Positions 1 through 8,538 of a stretch of DNA of 64,000 nt are shown here, piece after piece. A program made the position numbers and the translations under genes. The notes below the pieces were generated by a model that saw only the letters and a list, made by a program, of their open reading frames with translations, was not told the DNA's origin and ran no database searches. The stretch's first letter is position 1; each line of letters starts with the position of its first letter. The DNA lies in assembly GCA_937928735.1 (NCBI GenBank), contig CALFVF010000014.1, positions 33,020 to 97,019 of the forward strand. Reading direction: 5' to 3'. The stretch comes from an uncultured Verrucomicrobiales bacterium (lineage in GTDB: Bacteria > Verrucomicrobiota > Verrucomicrobiia > Verrucomicrobiales > Akkermansiaceae).

Positions 1-31
1 CTATCGTTATTGGTTTTCGCGCAATAAATTC

Positions 32-1051
32 ATGGAAATTCTCTGTCTAGGTCTTAACCATCATACAGCACCCGTAGAAGTGAGGGAGCGCTACGCCGTC
101 TCTGGCACTCAACAGGGTACGGTTAGTAAGGAGATGACAAGTATCCGAGGCGTGAATGAAGTCGTTGTACTCTCTACGTGTAATCGGACTGAGGTTTACG
201 CCGTGGCGGAAGATTTAGAGCAGGCAGCCGAGGAGCTAAAGAGTCACTTAGGTGGTGGCAAAGGTGTCAAAAAGGGAGACGAAGAGCACTTCTACCTGCG
301 CTACTCACGCGCCGCTGTAGAGCATCTATGCCGTGTGGTGAGTGGTCTGGACTCGATGGTTCTAGGCGAGACTGAGATCTTTGGCCAGGTCAAGCAAGCC
401 TACCAGCAAGCACTGAGTACCGCGGCCACTGGAGGGATATTAAACCCCCTATTTCAGAAGTCCTTTGGCATCGGCAAGAAAGTACGCACACAGACTACAA
501 TTCAGGTCGGGCAGACATCAGTGGGGAGTGTTGCGGTAGATCTAGCAGAAAAGATTTTTGGTCATTTAAAAAGTAGTAAAGTGATGATCATTGGTGCTGG
601 TGAAATGAGCCGTGTGACAGCACTGCGCCTACTCGAGCGAGGGGCGAAGAGTATGTTTGTCACTAATCGCTCCTACCAGAGAGCTCAAGATCTCGCCAAG
701 GAGATGGGCGGGGAGGCCATTCGATTTGATGACTGGGAGAAGTCCCTTGTAGAAGTTGACGTTGTTGTCTCGTCAACAGGGGCGCCAAAAGCCGTGGTGC
801 ATGCGGAGCAGATAGAGAGAGTGCGCCGGAAGCGTAAGTATCGGCCGTTATTTTTTATCGATATTGCAGTCCCTCGTGATGTGGATCCTGCTGTGGGTGA
901 GATCGAGGAAGTCTATCTCTATGACTTAGACGCCCTACAAAAACTCGCCGAAGAAGGCAAACATCAGCGCAAGAAACAAGTCGAGGTGTGCCAGAGTATT
1001 ATTGAGACAGAAGTAGAATCCCTACTTGAGCGCCAAAGGAGTAAATTATGA
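32..1051 (+). CDS. hemA: Glutamyl-tRNA reductase, short form
   Basis: Reduces glutamyl-tRNA(Glu) to glutamate-1-semialdehyde with NADPH, the first committed step of C5-type tetrapyrrole synthesis. The N-terminal catalytic domain carries LSTCNRTE with the nucleophilic cysteine at residue 50, the canonical position, and the early GLNHHTAPVEVRE segment. A Rossmann-type NADPH motif, IIGAGEMS, begins near residue 187, and FIDIAVPRDVDP follows near 280. The protein is 339 residues, whereas many bacterial GluTRs are about 410-450; it stops soon after the start of the long spinal helix, so most of the C-terminal dimerisation domain is missing. The reading frame is intact to a normal stop, so this looks like a natural short form. 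The stop overlaps the hemC start as ATGA, which argues for translational coupling. The promoter probably lies outside the window. No clear ribosome site precedes the ATG. Confidence 0.95.
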   Translation: MEILCLGLNHHTAPVEVRERYAVSGTQQGTVSKEMTSIRGVNEVVVLSTCNRTEVYAVAEDLEQAAEELKSHLGGGKGVKKGDEEHFYLRYSRAAVEHLCRVVSGLDSMVLGETEIFGQVKQAYQQALSTAATGGILNPLFQKSFGIGKKVRTQTTIQVGQTSVGSVAVDLAEKIFGHLKSSKVMIIGAGEMSRVTALRLLERGAKSMFVTNRSYQRAQDLAKEMGGEAIRFDDWEKSLVEVDVVVSSTGAPKAVVHAEQIERVRRKRKYRPLFFIDIAVPRDVDPAVGEIEEVYLYDLDALQKLAEEGKHQRKKQVEVCQSIIETEVESLLERQRSKL

Positions 1052-1983
1052 AGCAGTTAGTTGTTGGAACAAGAGGTAGTGCTCTCGCACTCGTGCAAGC
1101 AGACATGGTGGAGACACTTCTCGCAAAAGCCTTTCCGGGGCGCACGATTACACGTAAAGTCATTACCACCACAGGGGACAGGAGAGTGGATGTGCCACTG
1201 AGCTCTGTGGCGAAGATTGAGGGTGTGATTGATAAAGGTGTTTTCACCAAAGAGTTAGAAGTGGCTCTTGAGAACGGAGAGATCGATCTCGCTGTTCATA
1301 GTCTAAAGGACGTGCCCACACAGCTGCCAGAAGGCTTTGAAATCGCCAGTGTGTTAGAGAGAGCACCTACCGGTGATATCCTCATCACCAAACAAACTGG
1401 CGGACTAGATGCCCTAAAGAAAGGTGCCAAAGTCGCGACAAGTAGCGTGCGTCGCCAGAAAATGCTTACGTGGATACGGCCTGACCTAGAGCTCGTTGAT
1501 ATCCGAGGTAACGTGCCAACGCGCCTGAGAAAACTCGCCCAACTAGAGGACTTAGACGGCATTCTACTCGCAGAAGCTGGACTACTGCGCCTCGGCTATG
1601 ATGCCTACGGCGAGATGAAGACCGAAGCAGGGAGTGTCTACGGAGCTCTCATTGACCCGAGCACATTCTTACCTGCTGCGGGTCAGGGTGCTGTGGGTAT
1701 CGAGATCCGCAGTGACGATGAGAATACGCGCGAAGCTGTAGAGGCGATCAACCACACAGAAACATTCCAGCGAGTGCGTGCGGAGAGGGCATTTTTAGAT
1801 AAACTCAATGCGGGCTGCCACACTCCGGTGGGGGTGAGCACGCACCTATTAGGGGAGAAGCTCATTATGGAGGCGATCGTCTTTGATGAACAAGGCAAAG
1901 GAGAACCTCTAGAAGCTGAAGTGGCTGGCAAACTCACTGAACCCGAAGAAACTGCAAAACTTTTATTTCAACAATTATCATGA
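1048..1983 (+). CDS. hemC: Porphobilinogen deaminase (hydroxymethylbilane synthase)
   Basis: Joins four porphobilinogens into hydroxymethylbilane on a covalent dipyrromethane cofactor. Visible family signatures are GTRGSALALVQ at the N-terminus, AVHSLKDVPTQLPEGF (with the catalytic Asp of the LKDVP segment), SSVRRQ and DIRGNVPTRLRKL in the middle, and AGCHTPVGV in domain 3, where Cys257 is the cofactor attachment residue. The length of 311 residues is normal. The ATG overlaps the hemA stop, and an AAAGGAG ribosome site lies about 5 nt before it at 1035-1041. The 3' end overlaps the next gene by 4 nt. The product feeds the HemD domain encoded directly downstream. Confidence 0.97.
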   Translation: MKQLVVGTRGSALALVQADMVETLLAKAFPGRTITRKVITTTGDRRVDVPLSSVAKIEGVIDKGVFTKELEVALENGEIDLAVHSLKDVPTQLPEGFEIASVLERAPTGDILITKQTGGLDALKKGAKVATSSVRRQKMLTWIRPDLELVDIRGNVPTRLRKLAQLEDLDGILLAEAGLLRLGYDAYGEMKTEAGSVYGALIDPSTFLPAAGQGAVGIEIRSDDENTREAVEAINHTETFQRVRAERAFLDKLNAGCHTPVGVSTHLLGEKLIMEAIVFDEQGKGEPLEAEVAGKLTEPEETAKLLFQQLS

Positions 1984-3491
1984 GCAAAGAAGGAATCTGT
2001 TATCTCATAGGAGGCGGCCCGGGCGATATAGGACTGGTGACCTTAAAGGCCAAGTCCTGCATCGAGACCGCTGACGTGCTCGTGTATGATGCACTCAGCA
2101 GTGCGGAACTTGTCAACTGGGCTCCTGAGGGCTGTGAGAAAATCTATGGCGGCAAGCGCGCGGATAATCACGCGATCCCTCAGGGTGAGCTCAACCAGCT
2201 CCTGGTTGATAAGGTAAAAGAAGGTAAAAAGGTTGTACGCCTCAAAGGCGGAGATCCAATGATCTTTGGTCGTGGTGGAGAAGAGGCTGCTGAGCTGGCA
2301 GAGGCAGGGGTGCGCTATGAGATTGTGCCAGGTATTTCCTCATCCATTGCAGGTCCTTGTTACGCAGGTATTCCTGTGACCCACAGAGACCACTGCTCAC
2401 AACTCACCATTTTCACAGGGCACGAAGACCCAACAAAGGGAGAGTCGAGCCTAGACTACAAGCACCTAGCAGCTACTCCAGGGACAAAAGTCTTCTTAAT
2501 GGGAGTGAAGCGCATGCGAGAAATCACCAATGAACTCATCAAGGGAGGGCAAGATCCAGACACTCCCATGGCGCTCACTCGCTGGGCGACTACTACCAAG
2601 CAATCAACAATAGAGGGTACAGTGGCCACGATCGCTGATATCGTGGATCAGACAGGTTTCCGCTCACCAGCAGTCGCTGTGATTGGTGATGTGGTGAAAG
2701 AGCGCGCTCAGATCAATTGGTTTGAAACCAGACCACTCTGGGGAAAGAAAATTGTCGTCACACGCACGCGCACTCAGGCAGGAGTGCTCAGTGAGCTGTT
2801 AGCCCAAGAGGGTGCCGATGTCTTTGAACTACCCACTATTCGTATCACAGAGCCTGCGGATCGTATGGAATTTGTCGAATCTGTGGCCGCAGTGCACAAG
2901 TATGATTGGTTAGTTTTCACCAGTCCGAATGGTGTGGAGAGATTCTTTGATGCCTTCTTTAAAGCCTATGATGATGCGCGCAGTATTGGTGGAGCAAAAA
3001 TCGCGGTTGTCGGGCCAGGAACGGCCAAAAAACTCAAAGAGTACCACCTAGGTGTGGATCTGATGCCAGAAACTTACGTGGCAGAAGGTCTCGTAGAAGC
3101 CTTCAGCAAGAAGGAAGATGTGGAGAATCTCACTATGCTGTGGATACGTGGGAACGACGCACGCCGTACAGTCTATGAGGGACTCAATGCCATGGGCGCG
3201 ATTGTGGATGAGTGTATCGCCTATGAGACGGTGAAGGAAACGGAAGATCCGACAGGAGCTCAAGAGCGCTTCCGCAAGGAGGGAGCAGATATGGTGACCT
3301 TCACGAGTGCTTCCACAGCGGAGAACTTTCATGAGCTAGGCTTACCTTGGCCAGAGCACTGCGTCTCAGCCAGCATGGGGCCTGTGACCTCAAAGGCGAT
3401 CGAAGAAACAGTCGGGCATCTAGCGCTCGAAGCGCCAAAGAGCACCATTCCAGATTTCGTCGAAGCTATTGTCGATTACTATCAGAAATAA
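1980..3491 (+). CDS. cobA-hemD: Uroporphyrinogen-III C-methyltransferase / uroporphyrinogen-III synthase fusion
   Basis: A two-domain enzyme. Residues about 1-245 form a SumT/CobA methyltransferase: GGGPGDIGLVTLKA near the N-terminus, VVRLKGGDPMIFGRGGEE, VPGISSSIAGPCYAGIPVTH and FTGHEDP are the expected S-adenosylmethionine and substrate segments. Residues about 255-503 form a HemD-type synthase starting at KKIVVTRTRTQAG, with FTSPNGVERFF and TFTSASTAENF as weakly conserved family landmarks. HemD cyclises hydroxymethylbilane to uroporphyrinogen III, and SumT then methylates it to precorrin-2, so the fusion sits at the branch between heme and siroheme or cobalamin. Such fusions are known in several phyla. 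The start overlaps hemC as ATGA. The intact methyltransferase core suggests that both activities are retained; this is inferred, not shown. Confidence 0.95.
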   Translation: MSKEGICYLIGGGPGDIGLVTLKAKSCIETADVLVYDALSSAELVNWAPEGCEKIYGGKRADNHAIPQGELNQLLVDKVKEGKKVVRLKGGDPMIFGRGGEEAAELAEAGVRYEIVPGISSSIAGPCYAGIPVTHRDHCSQLTIFTGHEDPTKGESSLDYKHLAATPGTKVFLMGVKRMREITNELIKGGQDPDTPMALTRWATTTKQSTIEGTVATIADIVDQTGFRSPAVAVIGDVVKERAQINWFETRPLWGKKIVVTRTRTQAGVLSELLAQEGADVFELPTIRITEPADRMEFVESVAAVHKYDWLVFTSPNGVERFFDAFFKAYDDARSIGGAKIAVVGPGTAKKLKEYHLGVDLMPETYVAEGLVEAFSKKEDVENLTMLWIRGNDARRTVYEGLNAMGAIVDECIAYETVKETEDPTGAQERFRKEGADMVTFTSASTAENFHELGLPWPEHCVSASMGPVTSKAIEETVGHLALEAPKSTIPDFVEAIVDYYQK

Positions 3492-3577
3492 AACGAAAAA
3501 TAAATCTGCTAGAATAGTTGGTATTTAATCGATATCTAAACGTATTCTAACATTTTCATTTGATGGATGGAGAATAT

Positions 3578-3609
3578 GATGTGCTAGAAATGTTTCGATC
3601 TAGCGCATC
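3578..3609. terminator. Inverted repeat at the 3' end of the polyamine genes, possible terminator
   Basis: GATGTGCTAGA (3578-3588) and TCTAGCGCATC (3599-3609) form an imperfect 11-bp stem around a 10-nt loop. It overlaps the last codons and stop of speB and faces the convergent hem operon. Neither strand shows a following T tract, so intrinsic termination is only a possibility. A second inverted pair, TAGAATA (3511-3517) and TATTCTA (3543-3549), lies just upstream. Confidence 0.35.
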
Positions 3610-4469
3610 ATCAAGAGCCATTCTCTCAATAGCTTCGCCGCAACCACGGAGGAGACTTCACTAGAGTCAAGATCGGGAGCTAGCTCTACGATATCGAGTC
3701 CTACGATTTCTCTGCCATCTAGACATTCTCGTAAATTCTCAAAACAAGCCCAGTCTATTCCCCCGGGCTCGGGTGTTCCTGTGCCTGAGACGAGCTGAGG
3801 GTCAAAGATATCGATATCAAATGTGATATAGATGGGCACTCCTTCATGTTCTGCGAGTTTCTGGCGCAGTGCTTCTGGGTTCGGTGTGACAAGGCGCTGG
3901 TGTTTGCGCATTTCAGTGAATTCCTCGCGAGTACCTGAGCGAATACCGACTTGGAGAAGGCGCTCTGCAGGCAGGAAATCAAGGGTTCGGCGCATAGCAC
4001 AGGCGTGGGAATGTGGCGTGCCATTCCATTCTTCCCGCAAGTCAGCATGCGCATCGAACTGCACAACCATGAGGTCTGGGTGCTTCTCGAACACGGCACG
4101 AATAGCACCGGGTGAAATCGAGTGCTCTCCTCCGAGGATAACAGGTTTCGCCCCGGTCTCTAGAATCTCCTGTGTCGCCTCATAGAGTGCGTCGATAACA
4201 GCCTCTGGAGCACCGTAGGGTATGTCGAGGTTACCGAGATCTGCGAATACTAGGTCTTCTAAATCACGATCTTGGGTCGGGGAGTAAGTTTCGATCCCAT
4301 CCTCAGAAACTCTGCGTAAGCCATCTGGGCCACGACGAGTTCCTGGGCGGAAGGAAGTGGTTCCGTCATAGCCGCAGCCGAGGATAGCTGGCATTCCCTC
4401 TCTGAGCTGATCGAAATCAAAGACTGAGGCGCCGATGAAGGGGGCTGAGTTTGAAGGTATGAGTTTCAT
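3600..4469 (-). CDS. speB: Agmatinase-family ureohydrolase
   Basis: Probably hydrolyses agmatine to putrescine and urea. All manganese-binding blocks of the arginase/agmatinase fold are present: GGEHSIS, the QFDAHADLREEW block, SHACAMRR, and FDIDIFDPQLVSGTGTPEPG, followed by DIVELAPDLDSS near the C-terminus. The length of 289 residues is usual. The start codon directly abuts the nspC stop (4469/4470), so the two are surely co-transcribed. The neighbouring carboxynorspermidine decarboxylase and synthase support agmatinase over guanidinobutyrase or arginase, because putrescine would be the substrate of that pathway. No arginine decarboxylase, needed to supply agmatine, is seen in this window. 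Confidence 0.9.
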   Translation of the reverse strand: MKLIPSNSAPFIGASVFDFDQLREGMPAILGCGYDGTTSFRPGTRRGPDGLRRVSEDGIETYSPTQDRDLEDLVFADLGNLDIPYGAPEAVIDALYEATQEILETGAKPVILGGEHSISPGAIRAVFEKHPDLMVVQFDAHADLREEWNGTPHSHACAMRRTLDFLPAERLLQVGIRSGTREEFTEMRKHQRLVTPNPEALRQKLAEHEGVPIYITFDIDIFDPQLVSGTGTPEPGGIDWACFENLRECLDGREIVGLDIVELAPDLDSSEVSSVVAAKLLREWLLMMR

Positions 4470-5693
4470 CTAGGATAGGCGGTTACGATAGGTTTCATAA
4501 TCAAAGTCTCGAATGAGCTCGATACATCCTTCTTCTCTCATGATGGCGATTTTGGGTAGTTCGACACCATTGAATGTGGTGTTTTTTACCATTGTATAAT
4601 GCGCCATGTCTTGGAAGACCAGTTGATCACCGATTTGAAGTGGCAGCTCAAAGCTGTAGTCACCGATCACATCTCCCGCGAGACAGGTCGGCCCTCCTAA
4701 GCGATAGGTGTGTGCCTTTTCATTGGCGAGACCAGCTCCCAGAATATCAGGTCGGTAGGGCATTTCTAAAACATCAGGCATGTGCGTGGTGGCTGAGACA
4801 TCCAGGATAGCAATTTGCATCCCATTTTCCACAATGTCGATCACACTGCCAATCAGTACACCACCTCCCGAGGAAATCGCTTCACCAGGTTCGAGGTAAA
4901 TCTGTAGCTGAGGATAGCGTGCTTGGATATGCTTGATGATACTTATGAGAGACTCAACATCGTAGAAATCAGAGGTAATGAGATGCCCGCCCCCCATATT
5001 GAGCCATTTCATGTTCTTTAGGTAAGTATCAAACTTCGCGATCACGTGCTCGAGTGTGCGCTCTAGTGCCTCGGGCCCTTGTTCACAGAGTGTGTGGAAA
5101 TGCAGTCCCTCGATTCCTGCAAGGTCATGCTCATTCATGAGATGAGAGAGTACGCCAAAGCGAGATCCAGGGGCACAGGGATTATAAATTTCAGCACAGG
5201 CTTCTGCGTATTCGGGGTTAATACGAAGACCGGCGGAGACCTTGCGCTGAGAGGTGAGAACTTGCTCACGATAGCGAGTCCACTGACTGAGTGAATTAAA
5301 GATCAAGTGGTCAGAGATTTGAAGAAGCTCCTCCATTTCCGCAGGTTTATAGGCGGGGGAGAAGACATGCACTTCCTGGCCGAATTCTTCCGCTCCCAAG
5401 CGAGCTTCATGCAGACCACTCGCCGCAGTCCCTGCGAGATAGTTACGAAGAGTGGGGTAGAGGGCGAAGCAGGCGAATGCCTTTTGCGCGAGCAGAATAC
5501 GTGCACCAGTTTCATCTTGCACGCGTTTGAGAATCTCGCCGTTGCGGTGAAATGCCGCTTGGTCGAGAATGTAAGCAGGACTGTCGAGACTACTTTGTTG
5601 AAAGGCAGTGGCAATATCAGTCAGTGGGGTAGGAGTGCGCGGAGAAAAATGAGATGGTGAATCAGGCGTATTACTTTGGAAATCTGAAATCAT
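4470..5693 (-). CDS. nspC: Carboxynorspermidine/carboxyspermidine decarboxylase
   Basis: A fold-III PLP decarboxylase that converts carboxyspermidine or carboxynorspermidine into spermidine or norspermidine. SPAYILDQAAFHRNGEIL near residue 37 is the usual family opening. The PLP lysine lies in ILLAQKAFACFALYP. HFHTLCEQ, WLNMGGGH, YLEPGEAI and the C-terminal GGPTCLAGDVIGDY (active-site cysteine region) are recognisable. At 407 residues it is slightly longer than typical because of a Ser/Pro/Thr-rich N-terminal extension of about 30 residues; a start at a later codon cannot be excluded. It lies between the synthase upstream (123-nt spacer) and agmatinase downstream (no spacer). Confidence 0.93.
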   Translation of the reverse strand: MISDFQSNTPDSPSHFSPRTPTPLTDIATAFQQSSLDSPAYILDQAAFHRNGEILKRVQDETGARILLAQKAFACFALYPTLRNYLAGTAASGLHEARLGAEEFGQEVHVFSPAYKPAEMEELLQISDHLIFNSLSQWTRYREQVLTSQRKVSAGLRINPEYAEACAEIYNPCAPGSRFGVLSHLMNEHDLAGIEGLHFHTLCEQGPEALERTLEHVIAKFDTYLKNMKWLNMGGGHLITSDFYDVESLISIIKHIQARYPQLQIYLEPGEAISSGGGVLIGSVIDIVENGMQIAILDVSATTHMPDVLEMPYRPDILGAGLANEKAHTYRLGGPTCLAGDVIGDYSFELPLQIGDQLVFQDMAHYTMVKNTTFNGVELPKIAIMREEGCIELIRDFDYETYRNRLS

Positions 5694-5782
5694 GAGAAGT
5701 CAAAAGAGAAGAATGGAGAATTCCCACCAAGTGGCGAGATAGAGATGGAGGCGGAGGGAGCAAAAGGAGGGCTAGTGCGTGA

Positions 5783-5819
5783 TAGGCGCAATTCCTAGCT
5801 TAGCTAGAGATTGCGCCTA
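5783..5819 (-). terminator. Hairpin over the carboxynorspermidine synthase stop codon
   Basis: TAGGCGCAAT (5783-5792) and ATTGCGCCTA (5810-5819) are perfectly complementary over 10 bp, with an inner stem CTAGC/GCTAG (5795-5799/5803-5807). The hairpin includes the stop codon of the upstream gene and sits in the 123-nt spacer before nspC. There is no T tract, so it may reduce read-through, act in RNA processing, or stabilise the message instead of fully terminating. Confidence 0.5.
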
Positions 5820-7034
5820 CGGTCTCAATTCTTGATCCACTTCAAGGATATGCCAGGGGAGTCCCCAGGCATTGAGATCATCCATGAAGGAATCGGGGTC
5901 GAGCTGCTCGAGATTCCATACTCCGGGGCGTAGCCATGCTCCAGAGATGAGTTGGCGGGCTCCGATCATAGCGGGAACTCCTGCGGTATAGCTGATCGCC
6001 TGACTCTTCACTTCCGCGAAGCACTCCTGATGATCACAAATATTATAAATGAATTTACTCTCCAGCTCACCAGATTGCTTGGAAACACCTGTGATAAGAC
6101 AGCCGATACAGGTTTTGCCCTTAGTGAGGGGGCCTAGTGAGGCTGGATCAGGGAGCACCTTCTGGAGGAACTTCAGGGGCTGGATCTGCTGGCCTTCGTA
6201 CTCAATGGGCTCGATAGAGGTCATGCCGATATTTTCAAGGACACTGAGGTGTTTGATGTAGTTATCGGAGAAAGTCATCCAGAAGCGAATACGCTCCAGT
6301 CCAGGGAGGTTGAGAGCGAGGCTTTCGAGCTCCTCGTGATGCAGTAGGTAGATTTTACGAGTACCGATTTCTTCATGTGGAAATGCGAACTCTGTAGAAA
6401 TCTCAAGTGGCTTGGTTTTGATCCATTCTCCCTTTTCCCAGTAGAGTCCAGGAGCTGTGATTTCCCTGATATTGATCTCTGGGTTAAAATTTGTCGCGAA
6501 GGGTAGTCCGTGGTCACCTGCATTGGCGTCAATAATATCCACTGTCTTGATTTCGCTAAAAAAGTGCTTTAGAGCATAAGCACAAAAGACATTAGTCACC
6601 CCTGGATCAAAACCAGATCCTAGAATGGCTGTGAGTCCAGCCTCTTTAAAACGCTCTTGATAGTCCCATTGCCACTTGTACTCGAAATGTGGATTCTCAG
6701 GAGGTTCGTAATTCGCTGTATCGAGGTAGTGTACACCAGCCTCTAGGCAGGCATCCATCAAGGTCAGATCTTGGTAAGGAAGTGCGATATTGAGAAGGAG
6801 ATCAAACTGTTCTTTTTTTAGAAAGGCTGCCGTTTCTGCGACATTGTCGGCATCCACTTGAGCTGTCTTCACCTCGATACCTGTGGCCTGTTTAATGTCA
6901 GCGGCAATAGCATCTGCCTTCTCTAAGGTTCGACTTGCTAGCCAAATTTCTCCAAATGTATCGGCATCTTGTGCGCACTTGTGCGCGACAACATTTCCAA
7001 CTCCTCCAGCTCCAATAATGACAGTCTTTTTCAT
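5817..7034 (-). CDS. Carboxynorspermidine/carboxyspermidine synthase (saccharopine dehydrogenase family)
   Basis: Condenses aspartate-beta-semialdehyde with putrescine or diaminopropane using NADPH to give carboxyspermidine or carboxynorspermidine. The N-terminus is a clear Rossmann fold (VIIGAGGVGNVVAHKCA, with the acidic/Arg segment IWLASRTLEKADAIA), followed by LNIALPYQDLTLMDACLEAG and HYLDTANYE. The GSGFDPGVTNVFCAYA block is typical of the saccharopine-dehydrogenase-like members of this pathway. At 405 residues the length is right. It is the first gene of the polyamine set. Its adjacency to a CANSDC-type decarboxylase is the main reason for preferring this function over saccharopine dehydrogenase. 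Confidence 0.9.
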   Translation of the reverse strand: MKKTVIIGAGGVGNVVAHKCAQDADTFGEIWLASRTLEKADAIAADIKQATGIEVKTAQVDADNVAETAAFLKKEQFDLLLNIALPYQDLTLMDACLEAGVHYLDTANYEPPENPHFEYKWQWDYQERFKEAGLTAILGSGFDPGVTNVFCAYALKHFFSEIKTVDIIDANAGDHGLPFATNFNPEINIREITAPGLYWEKGEWIKTKPLEISTEFAFPHEEIGTRKIYLLHHEELESLALNLPGLERIRFWMTFSDNYIKHLSVLENIGMTSIEPIEYEGQQIQPLKFLQKVLPDPASLGPLTKGKTCIGCLITGVSKQSGELESKFIYNICDHQECFAEVKSQAISYTAGVPAMIGARQLISGAWLRPGVWNLEQLDPDSFMDDLNAWGLPWHILEVDQELRP

Positions 7035-7066
7035 CGAACCTTAGTGAGGCGAAGAATTCGCTATTT

Positions 7067-7097
7067 CTGAATGAAATGTCAAAACAATTTCATTCAG
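7067..7097. promoter_or_regulatory. Perfect 11-bp inverted repeat upstream of the polyamine operon
   Basis: CTGAATGAAAT (7067-7077) is mirrored by ATTTCATTCAG (7087-7097) around 9 nt. The repeat lies 33 nt upstream of the carboxynorspermidine synthase start and downstream of the stop of the preceding minus-strand gene. On the minus strand a TTGACA hexamer (7079-7084) falls in the loop region, so the palindrome could be an operator over a promoter. It could equally be a terminator for the envelope operon, although no T run follows. Confidence 0.45.
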
Positions 7098-7168
7098 AGA
7101 GCAGGGGAAAGCAGTAGATTTTCAAAAAAATGAACCCCTATCTCTAAGCCCTCTATGCGTGATTGAGT

Positions 7169-8536
7169 CTAGAGATCCCCTATCGCGAGAGCGTCTTCGT
7201 AGATGTGGAACTCTATTGAGGAAAAGGCGTCTAACTGGAATGTCGCTGTTCCGAATGCTTGGTTGTAGCCTGTGATTGTGGTGGGAGTGATGGAGTGTAG
7301 ATCCAGTATGACCCATCCACCTGTCTGGAAGCGTGCCAGCACATCATTCGCCTTCATAATGGGGGCATTATTTTTCTTATTTCTTAAGTCGAGTGAGCGC
7401 ATTCGCTCTAGTGGAAATTCAATAGGGGTGTGCACTGTTTTGAGTCGAATCAGCTCATCACTGATGGACTCGATTGTGCCGATAATTGCGTCACCGTTGC
7501 GGAGTAAGATCTTTTCACCCTCTCCCTCAAGGCTCTCAATAGCAGGTTGGCTCTGTGACTTGGGAATGTCCCCATTCCAGCGGCTCACTTGCAAATTCCG
7601 AATACGGGTGAGTGGGGAGTTCTTAGAGATAAGATGAAGCCCGCCACCCATGGAGTCGGGGGTGGGTTTACGATCTTGTTCAACAAAGATCCTCTGACCG
7701 TCGAGAAATAGAGCGAAATTTCCATTTGTCGCGTCCGCGTAGAAATCCACATGTGTCGAGCCTGAACCTCGTAGTTGAGGGGCACGGCGCATATGCATGA
7801 TGGAGGTTTCACGTTGATTATGGAATTTGGTCAGCTTTGTGTGATTGCTGCTTAGGGTGAGTTTGTAGCAGTTTTTAGGATTGTCATGCTGTGGGTCATT
7901 GCTAAAGAGCAGGACTTGCATATCGGGATTGCCAATCCAAGAATAATCAAAGGAAAGAACAGATATGTTAGACATATCAATATGCTTAGCTATATGGCCG
8001 TTATTTTCACTACTGAGAGTGCCATTTTTAAATGTCCAAGCAGGCTCATGACCGAGCTGATTCCATTCCTCTAGACTATTAGGGCCGTAGTAGGTTTGCT
8101 TCCCTTTACCATAGACATCCACTGAGGCAATCATTGAGCGTTCTATATCGAGGGTGCCTGCATACCATGTGTGGAGAGAAATATGTGTTTCACTAATGTC
8201 TGTTAGCTGGCCTCGTAGGAGATCGGCACTGGTCGCCTCATTCTGGCGAAAGAAGCGAGGCTTGATAGAGAGGAGGGTTTCGTGGAGGTAGTTCTTCTCC
8301 TGCTCTCTTTTTCGTGGAATAACGGATAAACTCTGAATGGACTGTGACTGGATGACGATGGGTTTTTCCAGAATTTCTGAGGCGAGAGTGATGCCGGATT
8401 GATCCCAGTTTTGGATGGTGCCACGAAGGTGATCTCCATTGCGGAATTGGAGGTTCACCGTGTTGTTCTCAGCAAGAGAGAGAGACGCTGGGAAGAATAT
8501 GGCCAGGGTTAGGATGATGTTAGAGAATGTCTGCAT
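7169..8536 (-). CDS. Secreted NGD-repeat / LamG-like protein, third tandem paralogue
   Basis: Function unknown. A signal peptide is visible (hydrophobic residues about 6-20, then SLAEN). After it come two beta-rich repeats of about 40-45 residues: FRNGDHLRGTIQNW near 31 and LLRGQLTDISETHISL near 105, the second ending in YAGTLDIERSMIASVDV. A central region from about 150 (YYGPNSLEEWNQLG) to 325 looks like a concanavalin/LamG-type jellyroll. Two further repeats follow, one starting ILLRNGDAIIGTIE near 348 and one starting VLARFQTGGWVILDL. The two upstream genes encode proteins of the same layout but low identity, so this is an old tandem triplication. It is the last gene of the operon and starts 2 nt after the preceding stop. 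I recognise no catalytic residues; a structural or binding role in the envelope is the plain inference. Confidence 0.75.
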   Translation of the reverse strand: MQTFSNIILTLAIFFPASLSLAENNTVNLQFRNGDHLRGTIQNWDQSGITLASEILEKPIVIQSQSIQSLSVIPRKREQEKNYLHETLLSIKPRFFRQNEATSADLLRGQLTDISETHISLHTWYAGTLDIERSMIASVDVYGKGKQTYYGPNSLEEWNQLGHEPAWTFKNGTLSSENNGHIAKHIDMSNISVLSFDYSWIGNPDMQVLLFSNDPQHDNPKNCYKLTLSSNHTKLTKFHNQRETSIMHMRRAPQLRGSGSTHVDFYADATNGNFALFLDGQRIFVEQDRKPTPDSMGGGLHLISKNSPLTRIRNLQVSRWNGDIPKSQSQPAIESLEGEGEKILLRNGDAIIGTIESISDELIRLKTVHTPIEFPLERMRSLDLRNKKNNAPIMKANDVLARFQTGGWVILDLHSITPTTITGYNQAFGTATFQLDAFSSIEFHIYEDALAIGDL

Positions 8537-8538
8537 AT

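Noticed and set aside
5307..5660. 117-residue + strand open frame over nspC, and similar long antisense frames such as 13689-14133, 20548-21162 and 40062-40652
   Set aside because: They lie wholly opposite strongly supported genes, have no recognisable domains, and biased codon use of the true gene explains the open antisense frames.
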